Positions 11,864 to 23,060 of a DNA stretch of 64,000 bases are shown here, piece after piece (within the stretch, counting starts at the first letter, position 1; the number at the start of each line of letters is the position of its first letter). A program made the position numbers and the translations under genes. The notes under the pieces are model-generated. The model was not told the DNA's origin. It did no database searches and was given only the letters and a program-made list of their open reading frames with translations. This DNA comes from Rhizodiscina lignyota (Eukaryota > Ascomycota > Dothideomycetes > Aulographales > Rhizodiscinaceae), in contig ML978127.1 of assembly GCA_010015805.1 (NCBI GenBank), positions 682,001-746,000 of the forward strand. Reading direction: 5' to 3'.

Positions 11864-13545
11864 ATGGACGCCACTTCTTCAAGAAACGATTCGTCGCCAG
11901 GTAAATTGTTTCGTGAATGATGTTAGCAACAGCTAATATTTTCAAGGCACAATGCCCGCGACAACGCCTTTGAAAGAAGCAGCTCGATTTCGATGCTCCC
12001 TGTGTCCAAAGCGATTTACCCGCGGGCAAGCTCTCCGAAGTCATATGCATTCGCATACAGGTACTCGGAACTTTGAATGCGGCCCGTGTGGTAAAAACTT
12101 TGTGCGCATGAACGACTTGAGACGCCATATGCGTATCCACTCAGATGAAAAATCGTTCAGATGTTCCGATTGCGGAAGAGGATTCTCGAGGAACGATACA
12201 CTCAAATCCCATCGATCTGTTTGTCGAACCAAGAAGGATGCGTCTCCATCGCTTCCAGCATTTTCGAACCCGTCCGCATCACCACAAACGTCATCGGTGT
12301 TGCCTTCAACTCCATCTCCACCACCAATACCGGATCCTTCATCATCAAATGACCTTCGAATACTGTCGCCAGATGAGTGTCAGTGCGAGCAGCAGAGAGA
12401 CGAAATCCACGAGTATATCGAAAGCTGGATGGCTCAAGTGGAATTCGACGAGCCACCACTCGTTGATAACGAGCTCCCAGATACTCCCGAACAGCTGCCT
12501 CATATCGAAATTGTACACAGCGAATCGTTCCCTGCATCTGCGAATCTTGCAATTCAGTATTTCGCCAAAGCATGCAATGATCTTGATACAGTATCAAATG
12601 CTGCCTCGGGCGCCGCATCAGACGATCTTGACGAACGAAAATCAGGACAGGATTTAGCAGCCATATTGGGGCCTGGCCAAGTATTGCGAGACGCTCTCCG
12701 ATGGCTTGCTAATGAGGCGCTGGATGATTTTCTTAACTCACTGGATGAAAGGCAAGCAAAACGCCGGAAAATTGCTGTATCTTCCGATGCCAACAACCAT
12801 GGATTCAACATCCGAGAAGGAACAAGCAGTGGTTCTCCCCAACTCCCTCCGCTGAATAGTTCTGACCTGGGTCCACCATATACACGTGTACGTTATCCTT
12901 TATTCCTTGTATCGCATGGATCTCTAACAGTTGTAGGATTGTGCGGAATGTCGTAAACGGAACCTGTGCTGCGATCGACGGACTCCGTGCAGCCCGTGTA
13001 GTAAGGAGGATATAACCTGTGAATTCACCCCTAAAGTAGGGAGGCCGGATCTCTCAAACCCTCCGCCAGCACGCTACGAACTCCGTGAGGTCTCATCGCC
13101 ATACAGCATGGGACTGGACAGGGAGATTTCTTCTGACGCGCCTTTGGTACATTTCTCTCTAAGCGGAGACTCACAACCTGCAACAACGGAGTCTTATTCA
13201 TCATTGGCGTCTCCTCAACCAGCCCCTTTACTGCCCCAAGTACACCCGCCCGCTCTCATGCGTTGGGATACGCAATATAGGCAGCCTAGATCTTATTCTT
13301 CAGCTCCTATGCGAGCAACGTCTTCCTCCCAAGACAGTGCACAGCAGAACCAAATGGCGCTACCACTACCAGCCGCTTTGCTCAGGAAATATCCAGCATT
13401 GGCGGGCATACAATGGGACAATTCCCCGGCGAGCGAACAAGCCCAGTCGAACATGGACTGGAATGAATGGGATCATATGTTTGAAACACATAGAGGATCC
13501 CATCCTGAGCTGCAATCTATTTTTGGTCCGATTGTTTATTCATGA
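11864..13545 (+). CDS. C2H2 plus Zn2Cys6 dual zinc-finger transcription factor
   Basis: A nuclear regulator with two kinds of zinc module in one chain. Three exons: 11864-11900, 11947-12887 and 12937-13545, giving 528 aa. Exon 1 is only 37 nt; if it is not used, translation could begin at the ATG at 11952, which loses 14 residues and no domain. Fingers 1 and 2 (about residues 27-77) are classical C-x2-C-x12-H-x3-H. Finger 3 ends in Cys (C-x2-C-x12-H-x3-C). Directly after intron 2, at about residues 327-352, lies C-x2-C-x6-C-x5-C-x2-C-x6-C starting DCAECRKRN, a textbook Zn2Cys6 spacing, preceded by a basic cluster (KRRK). No fungal-specific TF middle homology domain is visible. The C-terminus is Ser/Pro/Gln-rich. 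Target genes unknown. Confidence 0.88.
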
Positions 13546-15084
13546 TCTCGCAATATTGCATACATAGGGGGGCGGGCGATGTCAGCGAGCTGGAACCAAC
13601 TTTAGACGCCATCTTGGGATAGGGTCGGGAGCGCGATTAGGTGTCGGGTGACAAGAAGATAGCTAGTCAGATAGTTGTATGTGATATCTCGCACGGCATG
13701 ATGTTAGATGGTACGGTATACTTGTGGACTATTGTCCAATGGTTGGTCGTAATATTACTTGCATAATCAAGTTTCTCTAAGTTGCGGAAGAGCTGAGGAG
13801 GCTCCGAGGGCCGTTCTACTGTATGTTCACGCCTCTGCAAGTAGCCCTTAAAAGACTACGCTACTATTCCCAACTAACGCAGCTTCAACGCATCCGTGGA
13901 CCGTGGGCCAGGTACAAGCAGGTATCGTATCAGCCTTGCGTGGAGAAAGGGCGGCCAGATTCCTGATGTCACACATGGCATGATCATTCCATCCCATCGA
14001 CATTCAGCCTCAAATATCGAAATGTCGCTCAAAGGGCCTAGAACGCGATACGCGCTCCTATCCATCCGAATGTCTAACCAGCAGTGCCAGTGGGAGAGGT
14101 GCGGCACGGGGGACGAGTGGGATGTCCGACCCACTCCACTCCCGTCTGACTGGCGTTTGCGCGTCTGCTCTGCAGCACCACTCGCGTGTAGAACAGCAGG
14201 TTTTCTGCCCCGAGATTTGCAGGTATCGCCCGGTACCTACCTACTCGCCTAGACATGCGAGGGGCACGAGACCGATCTTCTTGCCCACCAGTCAGGGCAC
14301 CCGAGGGACCGGTCTTCGCTCCTGTGCATCGCCATGGCGTTGCAGAAGCAGCGAAGCGGTCCATCTGGCGCAGTAGTGCGGACGGCAAGCTGCTGAGGGC
14401 ATGTCAGGTCAAAGGGCGGCGTTCATGACGACACACGTGGAATAAATTCCTCGGTGTGCAGGGCAGGGATTAGTGACCGGGGGTCGCGGAGTGGTTCGAT
14501 TGATGCATAGATCTAGACTGACACACCCAGCGCGAAAGCTGGCGACTGACGGTATCGCGCCCACGGGGGCAGCAGCAGAGCAGCTGTCTCTGCCCGCAAG
14601 ACTTACAGTAAAAGCGCTGGCGGGAGGAAATAGCAGCGGCCAAGTGGTGAGGGAGTGTGTGCCGGTGCCTTGCAACTTGTAAAGGGTCCCGATCTTGGCG
14701 GCGTTAGCTTAGCGTTGCGCTTTTCAGGGTCTCCCTTAATCATGTAATCACCACACCTGCACCGTCTTCCTCCTCCACGCCTCCGGACTATTCTACAGCC
14801 AGCGCTGAACCGCTGACCTTCTGCCAGCACTCTTCTCCAGGCAGCAAATTGTCTAGAAGGCTGTGCCTGAACGCCGCCCACTTGAGCGCTCCAGACGTTC
14901 CGTTCTTGTCGACTAAGCCCAGTGACAAACCAAGCCCCTACGTCATCATCGCCGCTCTCGAATCTCTCGCGCTCTCGAATCCCTTTACTCTACCACCTAT
15001 GCGTACAACATGGCATCAACGTACGCTTTACATTGATCTCGACCACCGGCTTCACTTATCTACAGTTGCCGCACTCCTGCAATA
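13546..15084. other. Intergenic, 1.5 kb
   Basis: 3' flank of the zinc-finger gene and a long leader of the phosphatase gene. The last 200 bp before 15085 are C/T-rich, as expected of a fungal 5' UTR. No frame resembles a known protein. Confidence 0.5.
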
Positions 15085-18012
15085 ATGGCAGCTACGATGA
15101 GCCCGACGCATACTCCTCACAGCCCTCCCCACTCGCAATCCCGTCCTCAACGTTCAACGCCTACCGCACGCTCCACCGCTCGCACACCCGCTTCAGTCGG
15201 TCAGACGCTGTCTCCTGGTGTCGCCGCTACAAGCGCTCGTACGCCGTCTGACCGAATGATCAAAGAACCGAAGGGCCAAAGTCCATCGTACTTTGGCCTC
15301 ACCATTGAGTCTGCACAAGACACTTATGGCTCCAACGAGGCCGCACAGCAGGTGCGCTCGAACTGGACCCCGCCAACAAGTAATGTGCGCAGTACGGCGG
15401 CGGCAAGTCCACATATCATACCGCTGGATCAGAACCCAGAGTTTGAGGCGTTCAAAAAGGCGAGTGAGATGAACAAGTTCAATTTCGCGAACAATCTTGG
15501 GAGACCGTCGTTCGGTAGTCTCTCTGGATTCTCACACTCTACCCGCTCTTCGGTCGATTCAGGTCGAACCGGCTTGTCAATGGCACCGCCGCCACTGTCG
15601 CGTGAGCACAGTTCTGCAGGCGCAAAACCAGTAACAGACGAGAAGAATACACACCAGAGGTCTCCAAAGAGGCTGCTGTCATCTCCCGTGCCGAATATAA
15701 CAGACAGACCCCGACGAAACTCGCCCGCTAGTTTTGACGACCGCCATGAAGAAATTGCCCGGCAAGTTGCTCGATTTGCTAACGATGAATGGCATGCAAA
15801 TCCGCATGCAAACCAATCTCTACCACCATTATTGAAAGATGCTGGGCGAACTTTATCACACCATAGAGCAGAAACGCTACCCAACAGATTTGACGGAGAA
15901 GACTCACAAGACCCTTCACGTAATGATGGACCTGTCATTGTCACACCCCAACATGTTGTCGGACTCCTTGATGCATCTAACGAGGATATCCTCCTCCTTG
16001 ACCTTCGAGTATCTACTCAATATGCACGTTCAAGGATAACTGGCGCTCTCAATCTCTGCATTCCAACCACGCTCCTCAAACGCCCTTCGTTCAACGTCCA
16101 GAAACTAGCCGAGACCTTCAAAGACCCGGAACAGCGTTCGAGATTCGAGAGATGGCGGAATAGCAGATACATCATCGTCTATGATGCTTCGACTGCACAA
16201 ATGAAGGACGCTATGACATGCGTCAATACACTGAAGAAATTTGCCACTGAGGGCTGGACTGGATACAGCTACATCATTCGTGGTGGCTTTCAAGAATTCG
16301 GCTTCAAGTTCCCGTCACTGATTGCATCTGGTGACGCAACCGGATTGTCGTCCACTTCAACAACCCTTGTTCTAGACGCTGATCGCCCTGCTGTCGCACC
16401 TGTCGTTGGAGGTTGCCCCATGCCAACTACTAAAACTGCAGCGAACCCGTTCTTTGGTAACATTCGCCAAAATATGGACCTGATTGGTGGAGTTGGCCAG
16501 ATGTCAATCAAACATCCTGCGAATCTCACGCAGCGCATAGAAGAGTCTCTACCAGAGTGGGTCCGTAAAGCTGCTGACCCACGTGATAATGGCAAGCTGG
16601 TTGCGGACAAGTTCTTCAACATTGAGAAGCGCGAGCAGAAGCGCATGCAGGAAGCTCTCTCTGGCACTGTTTCTTACGGAACACCTGGTGCAATACGGAC
16701 GCCTATGACTCCGCTTTCACCTTCTGGCATTCGAAGAAGACCCGAAGGCGGCAAGGTGCAAATCGCAGGCATTGAGAAAGGCAATAAGAATCGGTATAAT
16801 AACATCTGGCCGTATGAGCATTCGAGGGTGAAGATACAAGGCGTGCCACATGGAGAATGTGACTACGTGAATGCCAACCATGTCAAGGCGAGCTTGACCG
16901 GGAAGAGATACATTGCGACACAAGGACCAATTCCTGCCACGTTCGCTGTAAGTCCAAGCGTTCGACTGCAGATTTGCACAGATGACAATTTACTGACAAT
17001 TTCATAGGACTTTTGGAACATGGTCTGGCAACAAGATATTCGTGTCATCGTAATGCTGACAGCCGAGAAAGAAGGTGGTCAAGTCAAAGCCCACAAGTAC
17101 TGGGACGGGGGTGACTACGGCAACCTGAAGCTTAACTACCTATCCGAGCATCGTGCCTCTCTCGAGCCCGAACGCATCCACCGGCACTACTCCAACCATC
17201 GAGATCGTGCCAAGGACCAGAAGCAGGGTGCTCGCCGAGCAACCGTTACGGCGAATCCTCCTGCGCTGAAAGAAGCCTCCAGCCCAGTCAATGGGGCAGG
17301 TGAACAACCGTACGTTATTGTAAGGAGATTCAGCCTTTCGAGGAGCGACAGGCCATTCGAGAGAATGAGGGAGATCACGCAGCTGCAGTACAGCCACTGG
17401 CCCGATTTCGGCGCCCCAGCACATCCTGCCCACCTCCTCGGTCTTGTCGAGCAATGCGACGCTGTCGTGCGGCAGAGCCAGGGACTGCAAGCAACTGCGA
17501 CTGCGGGTGAGAAAGAGCGTGCAGATCAGAGACCCATACTGGTGCATTGCAGTGCTGGCTGCGGAAGGACTGGAACGTTCTGCACGGTAGACAGCGTTGT
17601 GGATATGCTGAAGAAACAGAGAGTGATGAAAGAGAAGAGGGAAAGAGAAAAGAAAGACCGGAAACAGAGTCGAGGGACGAGAGAAGCAACGCCGATGGAC
17701 TTAGACAACTCACTTTCTCCTCGGATGAGCTCACGAATGTCAATCGACGCCAGCGATCCAGACAAGTCTCCGTTCTTCGCGAACCCCACTAGTCCAAAGG
17801 ATGAGTCATTCGGTTTTACACATATGACGCCGAAAGCGAAGCCTTCAAGCGTAGAAGACGAGCTAGAGAGAGACGACATCGATTTGGTCGAGCGCACAGT
17901 GGAAGAATTCAGACTGCAGAGGCTCAGCATGGTGCAGAGTCTGAGACAGTTTGTGCTATGCTACGAGACCGTGCTGGAGTGGCTGGCGGAGCAGAACCCA
18001 AAAACGGCATAA
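15085..18012 (+). CDS. Rhodanese-like plus protein tyrosine phosphatase (Pyp1/Ptp2-3 type)
   Basis: Cytosolic/nuclear phosphatase of the fungal family that dephosphorylates stress MAP kinases. Two exons, 15085-16947 and 17008-18012, giving 955 aa. A Ser/Pro-rich disordered N-terminus is followed by a Cdc25-like rhodanese domain (about 285-405). Its active-site Cys position is Asp (IVYDASTAQMKD), so this domain should be inactive and probably serves for kinase docking (inference). The PTP domain runs from about 565 to 940: NRYNNIWPYEHSRVKI, DYVNANHV, YIATQGP, DFWNMVWQ, the WPDFG loop near 752, and the P-loop VHCSAGCGRTGTF with nucleophile Cys near 801 and Arg near 807. A charged insert of about 80 residues (KREREKKDRK onward) follows the P-loop. 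Catalytic residues look intact. Confidence 0.93.
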
Positions 18013-18644
18013 AGCCAATGTAGAAGAGGATGGACATGGACCTGATGGTAAATGGATACCAGTCGCATTGCGCATGGTTCTGGGAGGCAAGCATATCACG
18101 GCGCCTGGGCTGTTCAGTTTTGTGCATTTTTTCTGCTTTCTGCATGGAGAGGAGGATGGAAAGGCATACATACACGAATGCTACGGCTTCCCATGAGAAA
18201 CAGCGGGATACCTGGTCGGGCGAGGGACTTGCGAGACTTGTATGATATAGCATGCCTCTGCATTTGAGAGAGCTATAGAGTTACAGTGCGGCATTTTGAA
18301 GACACTTGTGCATGTTCCCTTTTCTTGCTGTGTATACTCATTGAGAGGGTGTTGGAATGTGTGATGAGCCTAATTTGGGCTGAAGCATGGCTCTGACTAA
18401 TTCACTTTTGACGTCTGGGCAGTTGGCAGTGACAGAAGCTAGAACTTCCATTGCTTAAAGTGAAGAGCCATCCGTCACATCATGAGGTGAGAATCACGTG
18501 AACGTATTGATATTACCATTTCGGAGATTCTTAAGTTCCGTTGCCGGGGCGCGTCACGACGCGTCGCGTCTTCCAGCGTCAAATGCTGCATCTGATTAAT
18601 TTGTCTTCGAATCCCCCACGTCTCAAAATCGGAACCTGTTTAAT
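18013..18644. other. Intergenic, 0.6 kb
   Basis: 3' flank of the phosphatase and promoter of nse1. A GC-rich cluster of CGCG motifs at 18549-18570 includes a perfect ACGCGT. No coding signal. Confidence 0.5.
18559..18564. promoter_or_regulatory. ACGCGT (MCB-like) box upstream of nse1
   Basis: An ACGCGT hexamer inside a run of overlapping CGCG dinucleotides, 81 bp before the nse1 ATG. The match is observed; cell-cycle control is inferred. Confidence 0.4.
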
Positions 18645-19855
18645 ATGGACACAACAATGGGATCCGAAGATGGCGACATATCAGATTACAACAATTCGCA
18701 TCGAGCCTTTCTGCAGGTGTTCCTCGCGCGGTCGGTCATGACGTTCGAAGAGGCTCAGCCAATTCTGGCGAATATATTGAGCGTGCACGGTAGGCTTCTA
18801 TTAGCATTCTCAGTCACTTTGGGCCTATATACATGGCTTTCACTGCATATGGAGGATGAATTGATAACTCATGCTTGATATCCAGACCGCCCAACGCACA
18901 TTAACGACGTAGACCTTCCCCTCTTCCGCTCCTACATCCACACCATCAACGCCGCCCTCTCACGACTAGACTACGAAATCAGACACACAATTCACCAAAC
19001 AGACAACTCCCGCAGAGCAGTATATGCGCTCGTGAACACCACATCAGACCCACAGACACAGCTCGCGACGAGCCTGAGCGCAGACGAGGTCGCGTTCGTG
19101 AAGCGGGTGCTTGATGCGATGTTCGATACGCACGGCGGCGGGCATGCTGGTGGGAGGGAGGTGTTCGCTGTCAAGGAGATGGAGGCGATACAGCTTGCAA
19201 AGGTGCCTCGGGGTAGCAATGCCGCAAGAGATTCGGGTGTTGGTATGAGCAACGACGGTAGGAATGGGGAGACACAGCAGCTACCAATCGTGGTGGGTGG
19301 CTCCGCCGCTCCGATCACAATGCAGCGTGCGCAGGAAGTGCTGGATCAGATGGTTGAGAGCGGCTTCTTCGAGCGGAGCGACGCGGGGTACTATAGTCTG
19401 GGTACGAGGGGCTTGATGGAGTTGAGAGCATGGCTGCAGGAGACTTACGATGAGCCAGCGCAAGAGGGAGATACGCCAGAGGAGGTGGAGCGAGGAAAGA
19501 GAATTAGGTTTTGTGAGGCATGTCGGGACGTCGCCACCGTGGTGAGTGCTTCCATTGTATTGCTCTGGGAAACGTTTAGTCAGGAAGCGGGGATTGACGT
19601 GTTGTACAGGGCCAGAGATGCGCAAATCAAGAGTGTGGCTTCAGGCTACATGACTTTTGTGTGCAGAAGTTCTTCCACGGGCGGAGAGAGAAGAAGTGTC
19701 CGAAATGCAACACGGAATGGACAGATAAAAGCTTTGTGGGAGAAAGGGCGGCAAGAGGCTATGCTGAGTCTCGACGCAGATCCGGGGCTGGAGGTAGGAG
19801 GTCTAATGCGACAAGTAGGCGAACCACGAACGTCGGCGACGAAGACAGCGAGTAA
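18645..19855 (+). CDS. nse1: Nse1, RING-like subunit of the SMC5/6 complex
   Basis: Nuclear DNA-repair factor: Nse1 pairs with Nse3 and Nse4 on SMC5/6 and acts as a ubiquitin ligase. Exons 18645-18789, 18886-19541 and 19610-19855 give 348 aa. The first exon holds the conserved opening (SHRAFLQVFLARSVMTFEEA). A winged-helix region follows around 190-245, including AQEVLDQMVESGFFER and GYYSLGTRGLMELRAWL. The C-terminal RING-like zinc finger is built across intron 2: FCEAC, then RCANQECGFRLHDFC, then KKCPKC, a C4HC3 pattern near residues 260-310. The tail is Arg/Ser-rich. The length is typical of the family. A frame that reads through intron 2 gives a shadow protein lacking the zinc finger. Confidence 0.92.
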
Positions 19856-20412
19856 AGGGCTGCATGGACTTATTTTTCGACGCACCTTCAATTTCATGAT
19901 ACCCCCGTTCTTTGCTACTCAAATCAAAACGGCATCAACGTTGCGCAGCATTGAATTATCGCATTGATGAGTACCATTATTTCATCTGAGTTGCGCCTAG
20001 GTGATCAACATTGCGTTGCAGCAGTCATCAATACGCAGCCCTCTCTGCGCGCAAGTGTGACAGCCTGGAAGAAGCTCCTCCGAAGATCGAACCGTATACC
20101 ATCGAACATCGCACTACTGCATTGCCACACCTTATTAGCCGCCCACTAAAAATTAATCATTTGTCCGCCTTTCGTACAAGACCGTTCCCAGGAAGCATAC
20201 AATAGTTTGAGCTTATTGCTCACTTTGAGAGAACCATTCTCGATTAGTTCGGCATAGTCAAACTAGCTCCAATGTTGGTAAAATCACAATCTTTTTGCAA
20301 TGCTGGTTCTCATCTTACCATACTCCGCGTCATGTCTCTTGGATGCACTATTAACAACCGGCTATGGATCATAGAGAATGCTTGTATAGTGTTCAAGTCG
20401 AACTAGCTAGTG
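19856..20412. other. Intergenic, 0.56 kb, between convergent 3' ends
   Basis: Lies between the 3' ends of nse1 (plus) and the membrane protein gene (minus). Nothing coding or repetitive seen. Confidence 0.5.
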
Positions 20413-21935
20413 TCAAATAGGATGGACTTCCGAGGACTTCATCTCACCAGGCTCATTGAACAGCTCGTCAACGGGATTCTTGTTCATCGCTTCGTACCAT
20501 TGCAGCACACTACTTATCAAGAATGCGCAAGAGCCCCAAAGACTCGACAGTGACGATTGGTACACAGCCCCTGAGTTCCCCGAAGCTGGACCAAGTGACC
20601 CGCACAATCTGCTCTACAATCAGCAATGCTCAAACCTGGCAGGAATAGAGGAACTAGCTTACTCGAAGCCAATGGAACCTATGAGCGCCCAGAAACCGAT
20701 CCACCATCCGAGCACCATGGGATTCGGCTTGAACCACTTCTCTTGAGTTTCTAGCGTGAATAACGCACTTGCAGTAATGAACATCGACGAGGCGACCATT
20801 TGCGGAATCCAATACGCAGCGTTGAGCTGCCACTGCTCGAGAGTGTCGAGGATACCCGGCAATGCGACTACGCCCGTCACTATGAAGGCCGTCGCACCGA
20901 CGAATTGTACGAAGCATGCCAGAAAGCCGATCTCATAGATGTGATGCGACCTGAGACTACGCCAGGTTGGCCACCAACGGAATGTCAGGTACTCGCTTGA
21001 TTCTCCCTCTTTGGCACCAAGATCCAGCGCACCTCGCCGTCGTGGTGCAGGTGCCTTTGTCGGCGGGTATACCGATCCTGGCCGCTCACGCCTCTCTTTC
21101 GTCCTCCATCCAGCTTCCGGATCCACTCTATCTGCGCGTTTCTCTGCTTCTTCTTCGTCGCGGTTCCGACGGTGCGGCACCGTGTGCTGTAAGAAAGAAT
21201 GGATTTTCTCGTCGACCATCTTCTTCTGGTCCTCTTCTCGACCTTCCAGCAATCGTCGCATTGCTGAGCCGTGGAAGGAGCCGTCGTTAACAGCTTCGAG
21301 CAAGGCCATGGTTGCGCCGACTTGGAAGCATATGACGCCCAAAAATGAAGTGATTCCCACACCGTATTCAACTTCGTTCGGAAACTCAGTGTTGGGAAAC
21401 GCGATTGGTATCCATGCGAAGCACCCGTTGATTACCCACAGTACTGAGCCTACGGTGTATCCCATTGCGGTCCACCTAGCACGGGTTGTAATTAGCAAAC
21501 GCAGAGCTCTAAAATGCATGATTATGCTTACCACGACATATCCCAGTAGCTCCATACTGTCAACATTCGCCAGACATTCCTGCCTATGTCCCGGAGGCTC
21601 GAGATAAGCGGTGGTCTATACGTGAATGGAGAGCGCGTGGTTCCAGTGGTCGGGATAACAATCGAGTTCCGGCCCTTTCTGTTGTCGCGAGAGCGCCATA
21701 GCAATGCCAGCTCTGCGGAAGTTTCTTTTGATTCATGTGCTGAAACCACACTGTCGCTGTGACTGGGAGGATCACCATGATCTCTCCATCTTATATGAGC
21801 GCGTATGCTCGTTGGATTGAAGATTCTTCCTGGACCACTAGCTCGGAAGTTTAGAAGGCTAAACCTGTCTGCCATGGATCTTGTCTCGTCTCCATCTGAA
21901 GGCGCTGGCTCATTGTTGCCAAGGAAGGTGGCCAT
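20413..21935 (-). CDS. Polytopic integral membrane protein, unknown function
   Basis: Exons 21935-21532, 21475-20663 and 20608-20413 give 470 aa; the introns are 56 and 54 bp. About 130 cytosolic-looking N-terminal residues (polar, Arg/Ser-rich) lead into roughly six hydrophobic helices. Helices 1-2 are around WTAMGYTVGSVLWVINGCFA and VGITSFLGVICFQVGATMAL. A charged loop of about 100 residues follows, then helices 3-5 (FLACFVQFVGATAFIVTG, PQMVASSMFITASALFTL, VLGWWIGFWALIGSIGFE). Helix 6 near the C-terminus reads WGSCAFLISSVLQWYE. I recognise it as a conserved fungal membrane protein type but know no function. The last exon is supported by the continuing hydrophobic pattern and a good gtaagc/cag intron. 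Confidence 0.8.
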
Positions 21936-23060
21936 ACCGGACTGTAAAGCTCGAACAAGCTGGAGTTGGTTGAATCGAAGAGAGTAGATAAGAGAGTCCT
22001 ATACAACGTATATATTTCAAACGTGAAAGAATACTTAGTAGAAACTCACTATAATACGCAAAGAGGGAATCGCAGAACAGCACGCGACAAGCTGCTCAGT
22101 GAGATATACTCGGCCTTCTGGCAAGGATGTGCCATTTTGCAGCAGTATGACGATGAGATGCAGCAAATACAGATTTGATGCTTACCACCACCATCGACGA
22201 CGTGTTAAGCTTGATAAGAGGAAGTGAGCCAATCACCTCGCGAGGGATTATGCGATCGGCCAGACAAGCAAAAGGAACGACATTAGGGGCCGACAGTTTT
22301 GTTACATCACGATAGAGGAAAGGGAGCCCTGACACTAGAAATGGCATCTTTTGAATGCCATGCAGACCATTTTTGCAGGATTCCGGCAAAGCAAGGCATT
22401 TTGGAGAAGTAAGACAGAGTTGTGGGTCGACGTCGATGTCGAGGGGGTTGAAGAATTTATGACAGCGGAAATTACGCCCACCCATAAATGGAATAGCGTA
22501 TCTTTTGACGAGACTTGTTTCTGTCCCAGTTCGAACCTTTCCACAACTTCATGTACGTACACAGAAGCCACCTCACAACTCTTCGATTTTCAACAGCTAC
22601 AGCAGACGCACGTTCCTGCTGATCACTTCTTCATTTGAATGAACGAGGCTGGATCGCATAGAGTTTAGGCTGCGGTGCTGGACTACTCTAAATCCCCGCT
22701 CTTCTCCGCTTCATTTCTACCTCCGCTCTTCTCGCTGTGCTTTCACCCTGGACTGGAATCTGTTCTCACGACAATAACCGGTTCGGCCCAATTAGTGTGT
22801 TGTCAGGCCATTTGAGTTACAAAACGTCATGTTGTGAGAGTCATGATCCGGGCCATGAACAGCCCGAAATCCCCGACAATTTGGTAGTCTACATGCAGGA
22901 ACAGGATCCGTGATCTACGAACCCTCTTGGATCTTGGATGATTGATTCCGGACGATGCATAAGTATGCGAGGGGCTTTAGACATCAAATTTTCATGAGGC
23001 GAATGTCACTGCCCTCCCTGCAGGAAGGCTCCATTTCATTCTCAGTCAGCGAATTCCATC
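21936..23060. other. Intergenic, 1.1 kb
   Basis: Divergent promoters of the membrane protein gene (minus) and the GH106 gene (plus). Open frames here are short and unconvincing. Confidence 0.5.
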
